A DNA stretch of 30,870 nucleotides from CAMDPA01 sp050186055 (GTDB taxonomy: Bacteria; Pseudomonadota; Alphaproteobacteria; Rhizobiales; Hyphomicrobiaceae). The notes below the pieces were generated by a model. The model ran no database searches and was not told the DNA's origin. It saw nothing but the letters and a program-made list of their open reading frames with translations. The stretch covers positions 1-30,870 of the forward strand of contig JBFWYV010000020.1 in assembly GCA_050186055.1 (NCBI GenBank), read 5' to 3'. Below are positions 1-8,009 of this stretch, one piece after another (position 1 is the first letter of the stretch; each line of letters starts with the position of its first letter). The position numbers and the translations under genes were made by a program.

Positions 1-1
1 G

Positions 2-649
2 CAGCGGCTGGCTCTCGTCGATACCGGCTCGGGCATGAACAAAGGGCCGACGATGGGGCATTTGCCCCGAAGCCTCGAGGCCTTGGGCGTTCGCGCGAGC
101 GACATCGAGACGGTGTTGCTCACGCATCTGCATATGGACCATGCCGGCGGCCTGACGGATGCCGGCGGACGGGCGGCATTCCCCAACGCAGAGCTGGTGG
201 TCCATCGCAAGGAGGCCGAATACTGGCTCGATACGCCGAAGGAGAAAATCGACGCCCGCTCGCTGCGTACGGTCGATCACGTACGAGCCATGGTCAGCAC
301 GTATGGAGACCGGGTCAGGCGTGTTGCCGACGGAGAGGGCATTGCCGGCGTGAGTGCCGAGCTTGCTTCCGGCCATACGCCGGGACATACCGTCTGGCTG
401 GTGACTTCAGGCGGCCAATCCGCCTTGATCCTCGGCGACGTCATCCATCTTGCCGCGGTGCAGTTGCCGCGCCCGGACTCGGCGATGGTCTATGACGTCA
501 ACGCCGACGGCGCGGTTGCCTCGCGCCAGCGTGTTCTCGCCCGGCTTGCGAAGGACGGCATCATCGCATGCGGCATGCATCTGCCCGACCCAGGTTTCGG
601 CCGCATACATCGTGACGGCGGCGCTTACCGCTTCGACCCCTTCGGCTGA
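2..649 (+). CDS. MBL-fold metallohydrolase (5' end outside window)
   Basis: Metallo-beta-lactamase-fold hydrolase, probably a zinc-dependent esterase, lactonase or related hydrolase. The reading frame is open from the first bases (frame 2) and already reads LALVDTGSG, the strand that normally precedes the metal site, so the gene starts before the window; the ATG at 35 is internal. The metal motif THLHMDHAGG (HxHxDH) is intact, followed by GHTPGHT (second metal His), LGDVIH (bridging Asp) and a late His in GMHLPDPG. The C-terminal style (DVIHLAAVQLPRPDSA, then an arginine-rich helix) resembles bacterial lactonase-like MBL proteins, but the substrate cannot be read. It is convergent with the xdhC-like gene and overlaps its 3' end by 25 bp. 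Proximity to molybdenum hydroxylase and ring-cleavage genes makes a role in the same catabolic route possible; that is inference. Confidence 0.85.
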   Translation, partial: QRLALVDTGSGMNKGPTMGHLPRSLEALGVRASDIETVLLTHLHMDHAGGLTDAGGRAAFPNAELVVHRKEAEYWLDTPKEKIDARSLRTVDHVRAMVSTYGDRVRRVADGEGIAGVSAELASGHTPGHTVWLVTSGGQSALILGDVIHLAAVQLPRPDSAMVYDVNADGAVASRQRVLARLAKDGIIACGMHLPDPGFGRIHRDGGAYRFDPFG

Positions 650-1683
650 GCGCCATCCCGCCTTTGAAGGGCAATGAGGGCCTCGGCCGCCACTGAAATG
701 GCAATCACGGCAGGGTCCTTGCTGTTGATCTCGGACAGTCCGATCGGACACGACATCCGCTTCATGGCTTCCGTCACTATTCCTTCGGCGGCCAGCCGCT
801 CCTCGATCCGCGCTCGCTTGAGCGGCGCTCCGACCACGCCGAGGTAGCCGAACGTTCCGGAACGCAGAAGCTCCCGGCAAATTCGACAATCGAGTTCATG
901 CGCCTGCGTCATCACCGCATGAAACGCCCCCGGCGGCGCATCAGCGGCGACGCGCGCCGGCTCGCCCGCAACAACGCGCTCCGCACGTTCTTGCGCGTCC
1001 GGCGGGAAATGGGCCGGATCGGTATCGATCCAGTGAAGGTCGAACGGCAGCTCGACCAATGTCCTCACGACCGCCCGCGCGATCAAACCTGTGCCATAAA
1101 CGTAGAACGGCACCGTCGCACGGCCCAGGCGCTCCACGACCCAGCACGGCCGATCCTGGCTCGACGGCACCATTACCAGACGGCGCACCGCATCCGCTCC
1201 GAACCGACCAACCGCATCGACAAGATGCGGCGGCAAAGACTTCATTTCAGCCGATGACGTGATGACAAGGGGCGGATCTCCCGACTTCATGACACGCGCC
1301 AACAGCCTGTTGCGCCGGTCTCCGCGCCAATTCATGTCGGCCAGCGCAGCAATCTCGGCCGCGCCGTAGACTTCGATGAGCACCGAGATAACGCCGCCGG
1401 TCGGCTTTCCCATCACAGCTCCAGAGCCGAATGACCTCACCTGCCGCGGCCATCTCGGCCCGGTCGCATCGGACACATATCCCGCCGTGCATCCAGCCGC
1501 GGCCCTGACGACCGTCGCCTCAAGCTCCCCCCGTCCGATCCTGCCCTCGACGTGCTCTCCCGCAACCACCACGGCGGAACCTACGGCCCGCGGCGTCGGC
1601 GCTGTGGCCTCCACGATCACGGCGCGCGCGACCGCTCCATGCTCGGCGACAAGCTCTGCGATCCGGTCCAGCCAGTCTAACAC
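625..1683 (-). CDS. xdhC: XdhC/CoxI-family molybdenum hydroxylase maturation factor
   Basis: XdhC-like protein of 352 residues. In the family it binds molybdenum cofactor, promotes its sulfuration and inserts it into xanthine dehydrogenase-type enzymes in the cytoplasm. Visible features: an N-terminal XdhC_CoxI domain (VEATAPTPRAVGSAVVV, then GRIGRGELEATV, roughly residues 20-60), a Rossmann-like XdhC_C domain starting near FYVYGTGLIARAVV (about 193), and the C-terminal signature FGYLGVVGAPLKRARIEERL followed by PIGLSEINSKDPAVIAISVAAE. The start is GTG at 1683, preceded by a GGAGGGG ribosome site about 11 bases upstream. It is transcribed away from the coxSLM-type operon that begins at 2143; the natural client is that enzyme. 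The 3' end overlaps the convergent MBL gene. Confidence 0.9.
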   Translation of the reverse strand: MLDWLDRIAELVAEHGAVARAVIVEATAPTPRAVGSAVVVAGEHVEGRIGRGELEATVVRAAAGCTAGYVSDATGPRWPRQVRSFGSGAVMGKPTGGVISVLIEVYGAAEIAALADMNWRGDRRNRLLARVMKSGDPPLVITSSAEMKSLPPHLVDAVGRFGADAVRRLVMVPSSQDRPCWVVERLGRATVPFYVYGTGLIARAVVRTLVELPFDLHWIDTDPAHFPPDAQERAERVVAGEPARVAADAPPGAFHAVMTQAHELDCRICRELLRSGTFGYLGVVGAPLKRARIEERLAAEGIVTEAMKRMSCPIGLSEINSKDPAVIAISVAAEALIALQRRDGAQPKGSKR

Positions 1684-2142
1684 GGTAGAATCCGCCCCTC
1701 CCGGGGTTCTAGAGCCTTTCTGGTTTTAGTTGAATCCCAGAAAGGCCCTAGATTTGTTTTGTCGTGCTTCTTATCGGAAAATCGGTTCCCACTTTTCCGG
1801 AAGCACTCTAAGCCTGCGCAAACCCGATGATGGGGCTGACTCATGCCGACCTCGTCTGTACCTGGAAACGCCCGGCCGCGAGTGGGCCGGAGAAGGATAT
1901 GAGGCACGGGGACTGTTAAGCTCAATTCGCCCTGCCCTCAAGACCGCCATGCGATTTCAGGCTCCGGTCCAGGGCGGTTCGGACCGCCGTACGGACAGAC
2001 GCTTGAGATCATGAACTCCGTTGCCCCATCCCACCGCATCGGGCACTCTAGGGCGGGCGGTCACGACGCGCATTCAGTCGTGCCCGACCCGTCTCTACGG
2101 TACGTGACGACAAGACGGGCGATCAGGCAACGGGAGGCCGCC
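1684..2142. other. Intergenic region upstream of the molybdenum hydroxylase operon
   Basis: Divergent region of 459 bp between xdhC and the small subunit gene. It holds palindromic element copy A (1709-1810), a GGCGGT/ACCGCC hairpin near 1974-1990, and an inverted repeat CACGAC (2062-2067) / GTCGTG (2077-2082) with a 9-base spacer about 60 bp before the small-subunit start, which could be an operator. The word gcactcta that ends element copy A recurs at 2043-2050. No convincing gene was seen; the short open frames here read like translated repeats. Confidence 0.5.
1709..1810 (+). repeat. Intergenic palindromic element, copy A
   Basis: The left half is a stem-loop: ctagagcctttctgg (1709-1723) pairs with ccagaaaggccctag (1737-1751) at 14 of 15 positions around a 13-base loop. 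A T-rich linker (tttgttttgtcgtgcttctt) follows, then a second palindrome with CGGAAAA (1775-1781) against TTTTCCG (1793-1799), ending in gcactcta. A near-identical element in the same orientation lies at 25463-25619. The second palindrome resembles repeats widespread between genes in Hyphomicrobiales. It may act as a terminator or REP-like element; function is inferred. Confidence 0.8.
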
Positions 2143-2616
2143 ATGCCAGAGATCTCGATCGAGGTGAACGGACAGCGCGTACGGCGCAATGTCGAGCCCA
2201 ACCTGCTGCTGGTCGATCTCCTGCGCCGGGATCTGGGCATGACCGGAACCCATGTCGGCTGCGATACGGCGCAATGCGGCGCTTGCACGGTCCACATCGA
2301 CGGGAGCCCGGCCAAGGCCTGTAACGTGTTCGCGGTCCAGGTCGATGGGGCTCAGGTGACAACGATCGAGGGATTGTCGAACGGCGCCGACCTTCACCCG
2401 CTCCAGCAGGCTTTCCGCGACGCCCATGCGCTGCAGTGCGGATTCTGTACGCCCGGCATGGTGATGTCCGCGGCAATGCTGCTGCGGCACAATCCAAAGC
2501 CCTCGGAAGCGGAAATCAGGAGCTGGCTGAACGGCAATTTCTGTCGCTGTACGGGCTATCACAACATCGTTAAAGCCATTCAGATCGCCAGCGAAGCAAT
2601 GAGCAGCGCGCGATAA
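2143..2616 (+). CDS. Molybdenum hydroxylase 2Fe-2S small subunit (CoxS/CutS type)
   Basis: The 157-residue iron-sulfur subunit of a xanthine dehydrogenase-family molybdenum hydroxylase; it carries electrons from the molybdopterin centre to the FAD subunit. Both expected 2Fe-2S clusters are complete: the plant ferredoxin-type set at C40, C45, C48 and C60 (GCDTAQCGACTVHIDG) and the alpha-helical set at C99, C102, C134 and C136 (CGFCTPGM, NFCRCTGYH). The start is ATG 2143 with CGGGAGG six bases upstream; the longer frame from 2011 adds 44 unrelated residues. The length is normal for the family. It is first in an operon with the large (2683) and medium (5089) subunits. Family membership is firm; the substrate is unknown. 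Confidence 0.95.
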   Translation: MPEISIEVNGQRVRRNVEPNLLLVDLLRRDLGMTGTHVGCDTAQCGACTVHIDGSPAKACNVFAVQVDGAQVTTIEGLSNGADLHPLQQAFRDAHALQCGFCTPGMVMSAAMLLRHNPKPSEAEIRSWLNGNFCRCTGYHNIVKAIQIASEAMSSAR

Positions 2617-2682
2617 CAGATCGTGCGCGGTCAGCCGCGCTTGAGCGCAGCCCGCAATCGTCAAAACCGGAGGACGCACCTA

Positions 2683-5070
2683 ATGCCAGCGACCGCAAAC
2701 GGCATCGGCGCCGCCGTCACCAGGCGCGAGGACTTCCGCTTTCTCAAGGGGCTTGGCCGCTATACCGACGACTTCGAGCTGCCGCGCCAGACCTTCCTCC
2801 ATATCGTCCGCTCGACCGTCGCGCATGCGCGGATCAACAGCATCGATACGACACGAGCCAAGGCCGCCTCGGGCGTCGTCTCCGTCTTCACCCAGGCCGA
2901 CATCGATGCTTCGGGAACGATCGGCGGACTGCCCTGCGGCTGGCAGGTGACCGGACGCGACGGGCAGCCGATGAAGGAGCCCAAGCATCCGATCCTGGCG
3001 ACGGGCAAGGTCCGCCACGTCGGCGATCCCATCGTTGCCGTAATCGCTGAAACGCTGGCCGAAGCCCGAACCGCGGCAGAGCTGGTGGACATCGATCTGA
3101 CCGAGCTGCCTGCCGTCGTCGATATGAAGAAAGCCCTCACCGGCGGCACGGCCCTGCACGAGGAGGCTTCCGACAATCTGTGTTTCGACTGGGAGCTCGG
3201 CGACAAGGCTGCGGTCGATGCCGCATTTGCCGCAGCGGCGCATATCACCAGACTCGATCTCGTCAACAATCGCCTCGTGCCGAACGCGCTCGAGCCTCGC
3301 GCCGCGATCGGACACTACGACCCCGGCAGCGGCGATTATACGCTCTATACGACCAGCCAGAACCCGCACGTCATCCGTCTGCTGATGGGTGCGTTCGTGT
3401 TGCAGATCCCCGAGCACAAGCTGCGGGTCTACGCGCCGGACGTCGGCGGTGGCTTCGGCTCCAAGATCTATCACTATGCGGAGGAAGCGCTCGTCACCTG
3501 GGCATCGCGTCAGATCGGCCGGCCGGTGCGCTGGACCGCCGACCGCTCCGAATCCTTCGTCTCCGACGCACACGGCCGCGACCACATCACCCACGCCGAG
3601 ATGGCTTTCGACAAGGACGGCATCATGCTGGGCCTCAAGGCCGAAACACTCGCCAACATGGGCGGTTATCTTTCCACCTTCGCGCCATGCATACCGACCT
3701 GGCTGCACGGCACGCTGCTGGCCGGGCAATACCGCACGCCCGCGGTGTGGACCAACGTCAAGGCTGTCTTCACCAACACGGTGCCGGTCGACGCCTATCG
3801 TGGAGCAGGCCGGCCGGAAGCCACGTATCTGCTGGAGCGGATCGTGAGCAAGGCCGCCGCGGAACTCGGTATCGACCAGACGGAACTGCGCCGCCGCAAC
3901 TTCATCCGGCCCGACCAGTTCCCCTATCAGACGCCGGTTGCGGTGATGTACGACACCGGCAACTACGAAGCGAGCCTCGACAAGGCGATGGAGCTGGCCG
4001 ACTACAATGGCTTTCCCGCCCGCAAGGCAGATTCGAAAGCCAAGGGACGCCTGCGCGGCGTCGGCGTTTCGAGCTACATCGAGGCCTGCGGCATCGCCCC
4101 GTCGACGCTCGTGGGTGCACTGGGCGCCCGCGCGGGCCTTTACGAAGCAGCGACGATCCGGGTCAATCCGACGGGATCCGTCACCGTACTCACCGGCTCG
4201 CACAGCCACGGCCAGGGCCACGAGACAACCTTCGCCCAGGTTGTCGCCGACAGGCTCGGCATCCCCTACGAGCAGGTCGAGATCGTGCACGGCGATACCG
4301 CTCGGGTTCCGTTCGGCATGGGCACCTACGGCTCTCGCTCGATCGCAGTCGGCGGCACGGCGATCGTCAACGCCATCGACAAGGTGATCGAGAAGGGCAG
4401 GAAGATCGCCGCCCACCTGCTCGAAGCCGACGAAGCCGACATCATGTTCGAGGACGGCGCCTATAAGGTCAAAGGCACCGACCGGCAGAAATCGTTCGGC
4501 GAAATCTCGCTGACGGCCTACGTGCCGCACAAGTACCCGATCGAGAACCTGGAACCCGGCCTCGAAGAGACGGCATTTTACGATCCGAAGAACTTCACGT
4601 TCCCGGCCGGCACCTACATCTGCGAGGTCGAAATCGACCCGCGCACAGGCGAGGTCGAGGTTCAATCCTTCGTTGCCGCCGATGACTTCGGGAACGTGAT
4701 CAATCCCATGATCGTCGAAGGCCAGGTGCACGGCGGACTGGCCCAGGGCATCGGCCAGGCCCTGCTCGAGCACGCCGTCTACGATAATGCCGGCCAGCTT
4801 CAAACCGGATCCTTCATGGACTACACCATGCCGCGCGCCGACGACGTGCCTTCGTTCACGGTGACGACGACCTCGACACCGTGCACCCACAATCCGCTCG
4901 GCGTCAAAGGCTGCGGCGAGGCCGGCGCCATCGGAGCGCCGCCCGCCGTGATCAACGCGATCTGCAACGCCCTGGCCGAGTACGGCATCGAGCATATCGA
5001 CATGCCCGCAACACCATCGCGCGTGTGGGCAGCGATCAATGCCCGCACGAGCAAGGCCGCGGCGGAATAG
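2683..5070 (+). CDS. Molybdenum hydroxylase large subunit, molybdopterin-binding (CoxL form II type)
   Basis: Catalytic subunit of 795 residues in the xanthine dehydrogenase / aerobic CO dehydrogenase large-subunit family, binding molybdopterin cytosine dinucleotide. The active-site loop is AYRGAGR (residues 371-377), the form II motif; true CO dehydrogenases carry AYxCSFR, so CO oxidation is unlikely and hydroxylation of an aromatic or N-heterocyclic compound is more probable. The catalytic Glu lies in KGCGEAGAIG (E746), and the molybdopterin-contact segment GGGFGSKIYHYAEE is present. The N-terminus (GIGAAVTRREDFRFLKGLGRY) is typical. The start is ATG 2683 behind CCGGAGGACG; the upstream ATG-equivalent frame at 2623 adds 20 unlikely residues. 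The spacing to the small subunit (66 bp) and medium subunit (18 bp) indicates one operon. Confidence 0.95.
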   Translation: MPATANGIGAAVTRREDFRFLKGLGRYTDDFELPRQTFLHIVRSTVAHARINSIDTTRAKAASGVVSVFTQADIDASGTIGGLPCGWQVTGRDGQPMKEPKHPILATGKVRHVGDPIVAVIAETLAEARTAAELVDIDLTELPAVVDMKKALTGGTALHEEASDNLCFDWELGDKAAVDAAFAAAAHITRLDLVNNRLVPNALEPRAAIGHYDPGSGDYTLYTTSQNPHVIRLLMGAFVLQIPEHKLRVYAPDVGGGFGSKIYHYAEEALVTWASRQIGRPVRWTADRSESFVSDAHGRDHITHAEMAFDKDGIMLGLKAETLANMGGYLSTFAPCIPTWLHGTLLAGQYRTPAVWTNVKAVFTNTVPVDAYRGAGRPEATYLLERIVSKAAAELGIDQTELRRRNFIRPDQFPYQTPVAVMYDTGNYEASLDKAMELADYNGFPARKADSKAKGRLRGVGVSSYIEACGIAPSTLVGALGARAGLYEAATIRVNPTGSVTVLTGSHSHGQGHETTFAQVVADRLGIPYEQVEIVHGDTARVPFGMGTYGSRSIAVGGTAIVNAIDKVIEKGRKIAAHLLEADEADIMFEDGAYKVKGTDRQKSFGEISLTAYVPHKYPIENLEPGLEETAFYDPKNFTFPAGTYICEVEIDPRTGEVEVQSFVAADDFGNVINPMIVEGQVHGGLAQGIGQALLEHAVYDNAGQLQTGSFMDYTMPRADDVPSFTVTTTSTPCTHNPLGVKGCGEAGAIGAPPAVINAICNALAEYGIEHIDMPATPSRVWAAINARTSKAAAE

Positions 5071-5088
5071 GGAACGGAGGAGAGGACC

Positions 5089-5898
5089 ATGTACGCATTC
5101 GACTACATCCGCCCCGCTTCCGTCGGTGAAGCCGCCAACGCGGGCGCCGCCGATCCCGATGCCCGCTATCTGGCCGGCGGACAGACGCTGATCCCAACCC
5201 TCAAGCAGCACCTCGCCAATCCGACAAGGCTGATCGACCTCGGACGCATCGGCGACCTCAAGGGCATTCATCAGAGCGGCAACGCCATAGGCATCGGCGC
5301 ATTGACGACGCATGCCGAGGTGGCCGGCCACGCCGGCCTGGCGAAGGCGTGCCCGGCGCTCTGCCATCTCGCCGGCGAGATCGCCGACCCGTCCGTACGC
5401 GCCCGTGGAACCATTGGTGGCTCGCTCGCCAACAACGATCCTGCGGCCGACTATCCGGCAGCAGTTCTCGGCCTTGGAGCAACGATCACGACCAGCAAGC
5501 GCAACATCGCCGCCGACGATTTCTTCAGGGGACTGTTTACAACGGCATTGGAGCCCGGCGAGATCATCACCGGCGTCGGCTTCCAGGCGCCAGAACGGGC
5601 CGGTTACGCCAAGTTCGCTCAACCGGCGTCACGCTTCGCACTGGTCGGCGTCTTCGTCGCCAAGACCGCATCCGGCGTGCGTGTCGCGGTAACCGGCGCA
5701 GGCGAAGCCGGCGTGTTCCGGGCAACCTCGCTCGAGCAGGCACTGGCGGCAAACTTCGAGCCGTCCGCACTCAGTGGAATCTCGATCCCGCCAACCAGGA
5801 TGCTGTCCGATCTGCACGGCACCGCCGAGTATCGGGCGGCCCTGATCCCCGTCATGGCCGAACGCGCCGTTGCGATGGCGAATGCCTCTCAGGGCTGA
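5089..5898 (+). CDS. Molybdenum hydroxylase FAD-binding medium subunit (CoxM/CutM type)
   Basis: The 269-residue flavoprotein subunit of the same enzyme; it takes electrons from the 2Fe-2S subunit and passes them to an external acceptor. The two FAD motifs of the CO dehydrogenase medium-subunit family are visible: AGGQT (29-33, within YLAGGQTLIPTLK) and TIGGS (108-112, within RARGTIGGSLANNDPAADYP). The C-terminal CO_deh_flav_C domain follows from about residue 165. The start is ATG 5089 with a strong GGAGGAGAGG site. It is the last gene of the small-large-medium operon, the usual order alternating between M-S-L and S-L-M in different lineages. It ends 27 bp before the convergent ABC permease gene. 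Confidence 0.95.
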   Translation: MYAFDYIRPASVGEAANAGAADPDARYLAGGQTLIPTLKQHLANPTRLIDLGRIGDLKGIHQSGNAIGIGALTTHAEVAGHAGLAKACPALCHLAGEIADPSVRARGTIGGSLANNDPAADYPAAVLGLGATITTSKRNIAADDFFRGLFTTALEPGEIITGVGFQAPERAGYAKFAQPASRFALVGVFVAKTASGVRVAVTGAGEAGVFRATSLEQALAANFEPSALSGISIPPTRMLSDLHGTAEYRAALIPVMAERAVAMANASQG

Positions 5899-5925
5899 TA
5901 CCGCATTGCCGGCATGCATGGCGTC

Positions 5926-6687
5926 TTACGTTTTCAATCGATACCCGGTCTTGAACATCCACCACACGATGCCGATACAGACTGCAAGGATCAGTACCGT
6001 CATCGCCATGCTGATCCTGACATCGACGTCAGCAACCCCATGGAAACTCCATCTGAACCCGCTCAGCAAATAAACTACCGGGTTGAACAAGCTGACCGTC
6101 TGCCAGACAGGCGGAAGCACGTTGATCGAATAGAACGTGCCGCCCAGGAATGTCAGCGGCGTGATCACCAGAAGCGGCACGAGCTGGAGCTTCTCGAAGC
6201 CATCGGCCCAGATGCCGATGATGAAGCCCAGAAGGCTGAACGTGACGGACGTCAGCACCAGGAACGTGATCATCAGCAGCGGATGCTCGATGCGCAAGGG
6301 CACGAACAAGGCCGCGGTCGCAAGTATGATGAGGCCGAGCGCCACCGACTTGGTTGCCGCGGCGCCGACAAAGCCGAGCACGATCTCGATGTACGAAATG
6401 GGTGCCGACAGGATTTCATAGATCGTACCCGTGAAGCGCGGAAAGTAGATGCCGAACGATGCATTCGACACGCTCTGCGTCAGCAGCATCAGCATGATCA
6501 GACCGGGGACGATGAAGGCGCCGTAGTCGACGCCGTCGATCTCCGGAATCCGTGAGCCGATCGCCGCCCCGAAGACGACGAAATAGAGCGAGGTCGAGAT
6601 CACCGGCGATACGATCGACTGCAACAGCGTGCGCCGCGTGCGCTCCATCTCGAAGCGATAGATCGCTGCAACTGCGTACCAGTTCAT
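5926..6687 (-). CDS. ABC-2 type transporter permease (YadH-like)
   Basis: Inner-membrane permease of 253 residues in the ABC-2 family. Six hydrophobic segments can be traced, including SIVSPVISTSLYFVVFGAAI, FIVPGLIMLMLLTQSV, SVALGLIILATAALFV, LLMITFLVLTSVTFSLLGFI, LQLVPLLVITPLTFLGGTFY and the last segment near MAMTVLILAVCIGIVWWMF. The family signature region PLTFLGGTFYSINVLPPVW and the FNPVVYLLSGFRW segment are characteristic of YadH/DrrB-like exporters. The start codon overlaps the stop of the ATPase gene (ATGA at 6684-6687), so the two are translationally coupled. The exported substrate cannot be inferred; a role in releasing toxic aromatic compounds is only a guess from context. Confidence 0.9.
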   Translation of the reverse strand: MNWYAVAAIYRFEMERTRRTLLQSIVSPVISTSLYFVVFGAAIGSRIPEIDGVDYGAFIVPGLIMLMLLTQSVSNASFGIYFPRFTGTIYEILSAPISYIEIVLGFVGAAATKSVALGLIILATAALFVPLRIEHPLLMITFLVLTSVTFSLLGFIIGIWADGFEKLQLVPLLVITPLTFLGGTFYSINVLPPVWQTVSLFNPVVYLLSGFRWSFHGVADVDVRISMAMTVLILAVCIGIVWWMFKTGYRLKT

Positions 6688-7610
6688 CGGCTCTGCCTCA
6701 CCAGATCCACGAAAATCTCCTCCAGCGAGCTTTGCGATGTCCGCAGGTCCCGAAACCGGATGCCCGCTGCCGACAGATCGCGCAACAACGCGGTGATGCC
6801 GGTGCGTTCCCGCCTCGCATCGTAGGCATAGACGAGTTCACATCCGTCGTCTGACAAAACGAGGCGATAGGAGTCCAGGCTCGACGGAATCGCAGTCAGC
6901 GGCTCCGTCAGCTCCAGGGTGAGCTGCTTGCGCCCGAGCTTGGTCATCAGCTCGGTCTTCTCTTCGACCAGGATCAGCTCGCCATTGGTGATGATGCCGA
7001 CACGATCGGCCATCTCCTCCGCTTCCTCGATGTAGTGCGTCGTCAGGATGATGGTGACGCCGGACTCGCGCAGCGCCCGCACCACGTCCCACATGCCCTG
7101 CCGCAGCTCGACGTCGACGCCTGCGGTCGGCTCATCGAGGAACAGGATGCGCGGCTCGTGCGCCAGCGCCTTGGCAATCAGCACGCGCCGCTTCATGCCG
7201 CCGGACAGCGTGATGATCGGGCTGTCCTTCTTGTCCCAAAGCGTGAGGTCCTTCAGCACCTTCTCGACGTGACCTGGCGACGGCGGCTTGCCGAACAGTC
7301 CGCGCGTAAACGCGACCGTGTCCCAGACGCTGACGAATGCGTCGGTGGTCAACTCCTGCGGCACGAGCCCGATCAGAGACCGCGTCTTGCGGAACTCGGT
7401 GATGATATCGGCGCCATCGACCGTCACCCGTCCCTTGCTCGGATTGACGATGCCGCAAATGATGCTGATCAGCGTCGTCTTCCCGGCGCCGTTGGGTCCG
7501 AGCAGCGCGAAGATCTCGCCCCGCAGGATATCAAGGTCGATACCCTTCAACGCCTGGAATCCGGACGCATAGGTCTTGTACAGCCCGCTCACTGATATGA
7601 TGGGGGACAT
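6684..7610 (-). CDS. ABC transporter ATP-binding protein (YadG-like)
   Basis: Cytoplasmic ATPase of an ABC-2 exporter, 308 residues from the chosen start. All motifs are intact: Walker A GPNGAGKTT (38-46), Q-loop Gln85, signature LSGGMK (135-140), Walker B ILFLDEP (155-161) and switch His192 (LTTH). A C-terminal extension of about 90 residues follows, as in YadG/DrrA-type ATPases. The open frame reaches back to 7703, but the domain begins at MSPIISVSGLYKTY, so ATG 7610 is preferred; a CGAGG site lies about 10 bases upstream. It is coupled to the permease by a 4-bp overlap. The pair stands alone on the minus strand between two plus-strand catabolic operons. Confidence 0.92.
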   Translation of the reverse strand: MSPIISVSGLYKTYASGFQALKGIDLDILRGEIFALLGPNGAGKTTLISIICGIVNPSKGRVTVDGADIITEFRKTRSLIGLVPQELTTDAFVSVWDTVAFTRGLFGKPPSPGHVEKVLKDLTLWDKKDSPIITLSGGMKRRVLIAKALAHEPRILFLDEPTAGVDVELRQGMWDVVRALRESGVTIILTTHYIEEAEEMADRVGIITNGELILVEEKTELMTKLGRKQLTLELTEPLTAIPSSLDSYRLVLSDDGCELVYAYDARRERTGITALLRDLSAAGIRFRDLRTSQSSLEEIFVDLVRQSR

Positions 7611-8009
7611 CCGGTACGAACCTCGATAGAAGTGCCGCATCGGCCCGCGGCATTGCGATGCAAAGAAGGGCTCATGTGATGTCCGAGACATTCGCCATAT
7701 CAAGCGGCTCGGCCCGGAGCGGATCTCTCGATCTGAACCACACGAGCAAAGCCATGATTCCAGGGGCGAACATCAGAACCGGGCCACTAGTTACACGAAA
7801 GCGGCGCCGCTGCGAACCCGGCCACAATCACCGCAAGTGAGGCAACCTTGGGGCTCGTCCACCTTTTCCGGCGCCGGCGCTCGGGGTCAGCCCTGGACCC
7901 GCCCGGGCCACTCGACTAATCTGAGGCGAAAGTCAACCTGACCGGAGCGCGACAAGCTGCATCTTTCCGCGGCCCAGCGCGATCTCCTCTGGATCTTGAG
8001 GGAGGCCCA
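7611..8009. other. Divergent intergenic region, no gene recognised
   Basis: This 399-bp gap separates the ABC ATPase (minus) from the dioxygenase operon (plus). No frame in it resembles a known protein, and no strong inverted repeat or convincing -35/-10 pair stands out. The only clear element is the GGGAGG ribosome site of the dioxygenase gene at 8000-8005. Promoters for both flanking operons are expected here but could not be placed. Confidence 0.4.

Noticed and set aside
1677..1925. Minus-strand frame containing ECFRKSGNRFSDKKHDK
   Set aside because: It is the translation of palindromic element copy A; a similar peptide arises from copy B near 25600.
2683..5070. Carbon monoxide dehydrogenase (coxL) assignment
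   Set aside because: The active-site loop is AYRGAGR, not AYxCSFR, so the CO-oxidising form I is not supported.
2680..5622. A 980-codon open frame on the minus strand opposite the molybdenum hydroxylase genes
   Set aside because: It is an antisense by-product of GC-rich codon usage: the plus-strand large and medium subunits match known families with all motifs, while the antisense product is low-complexity and resembles nothing.
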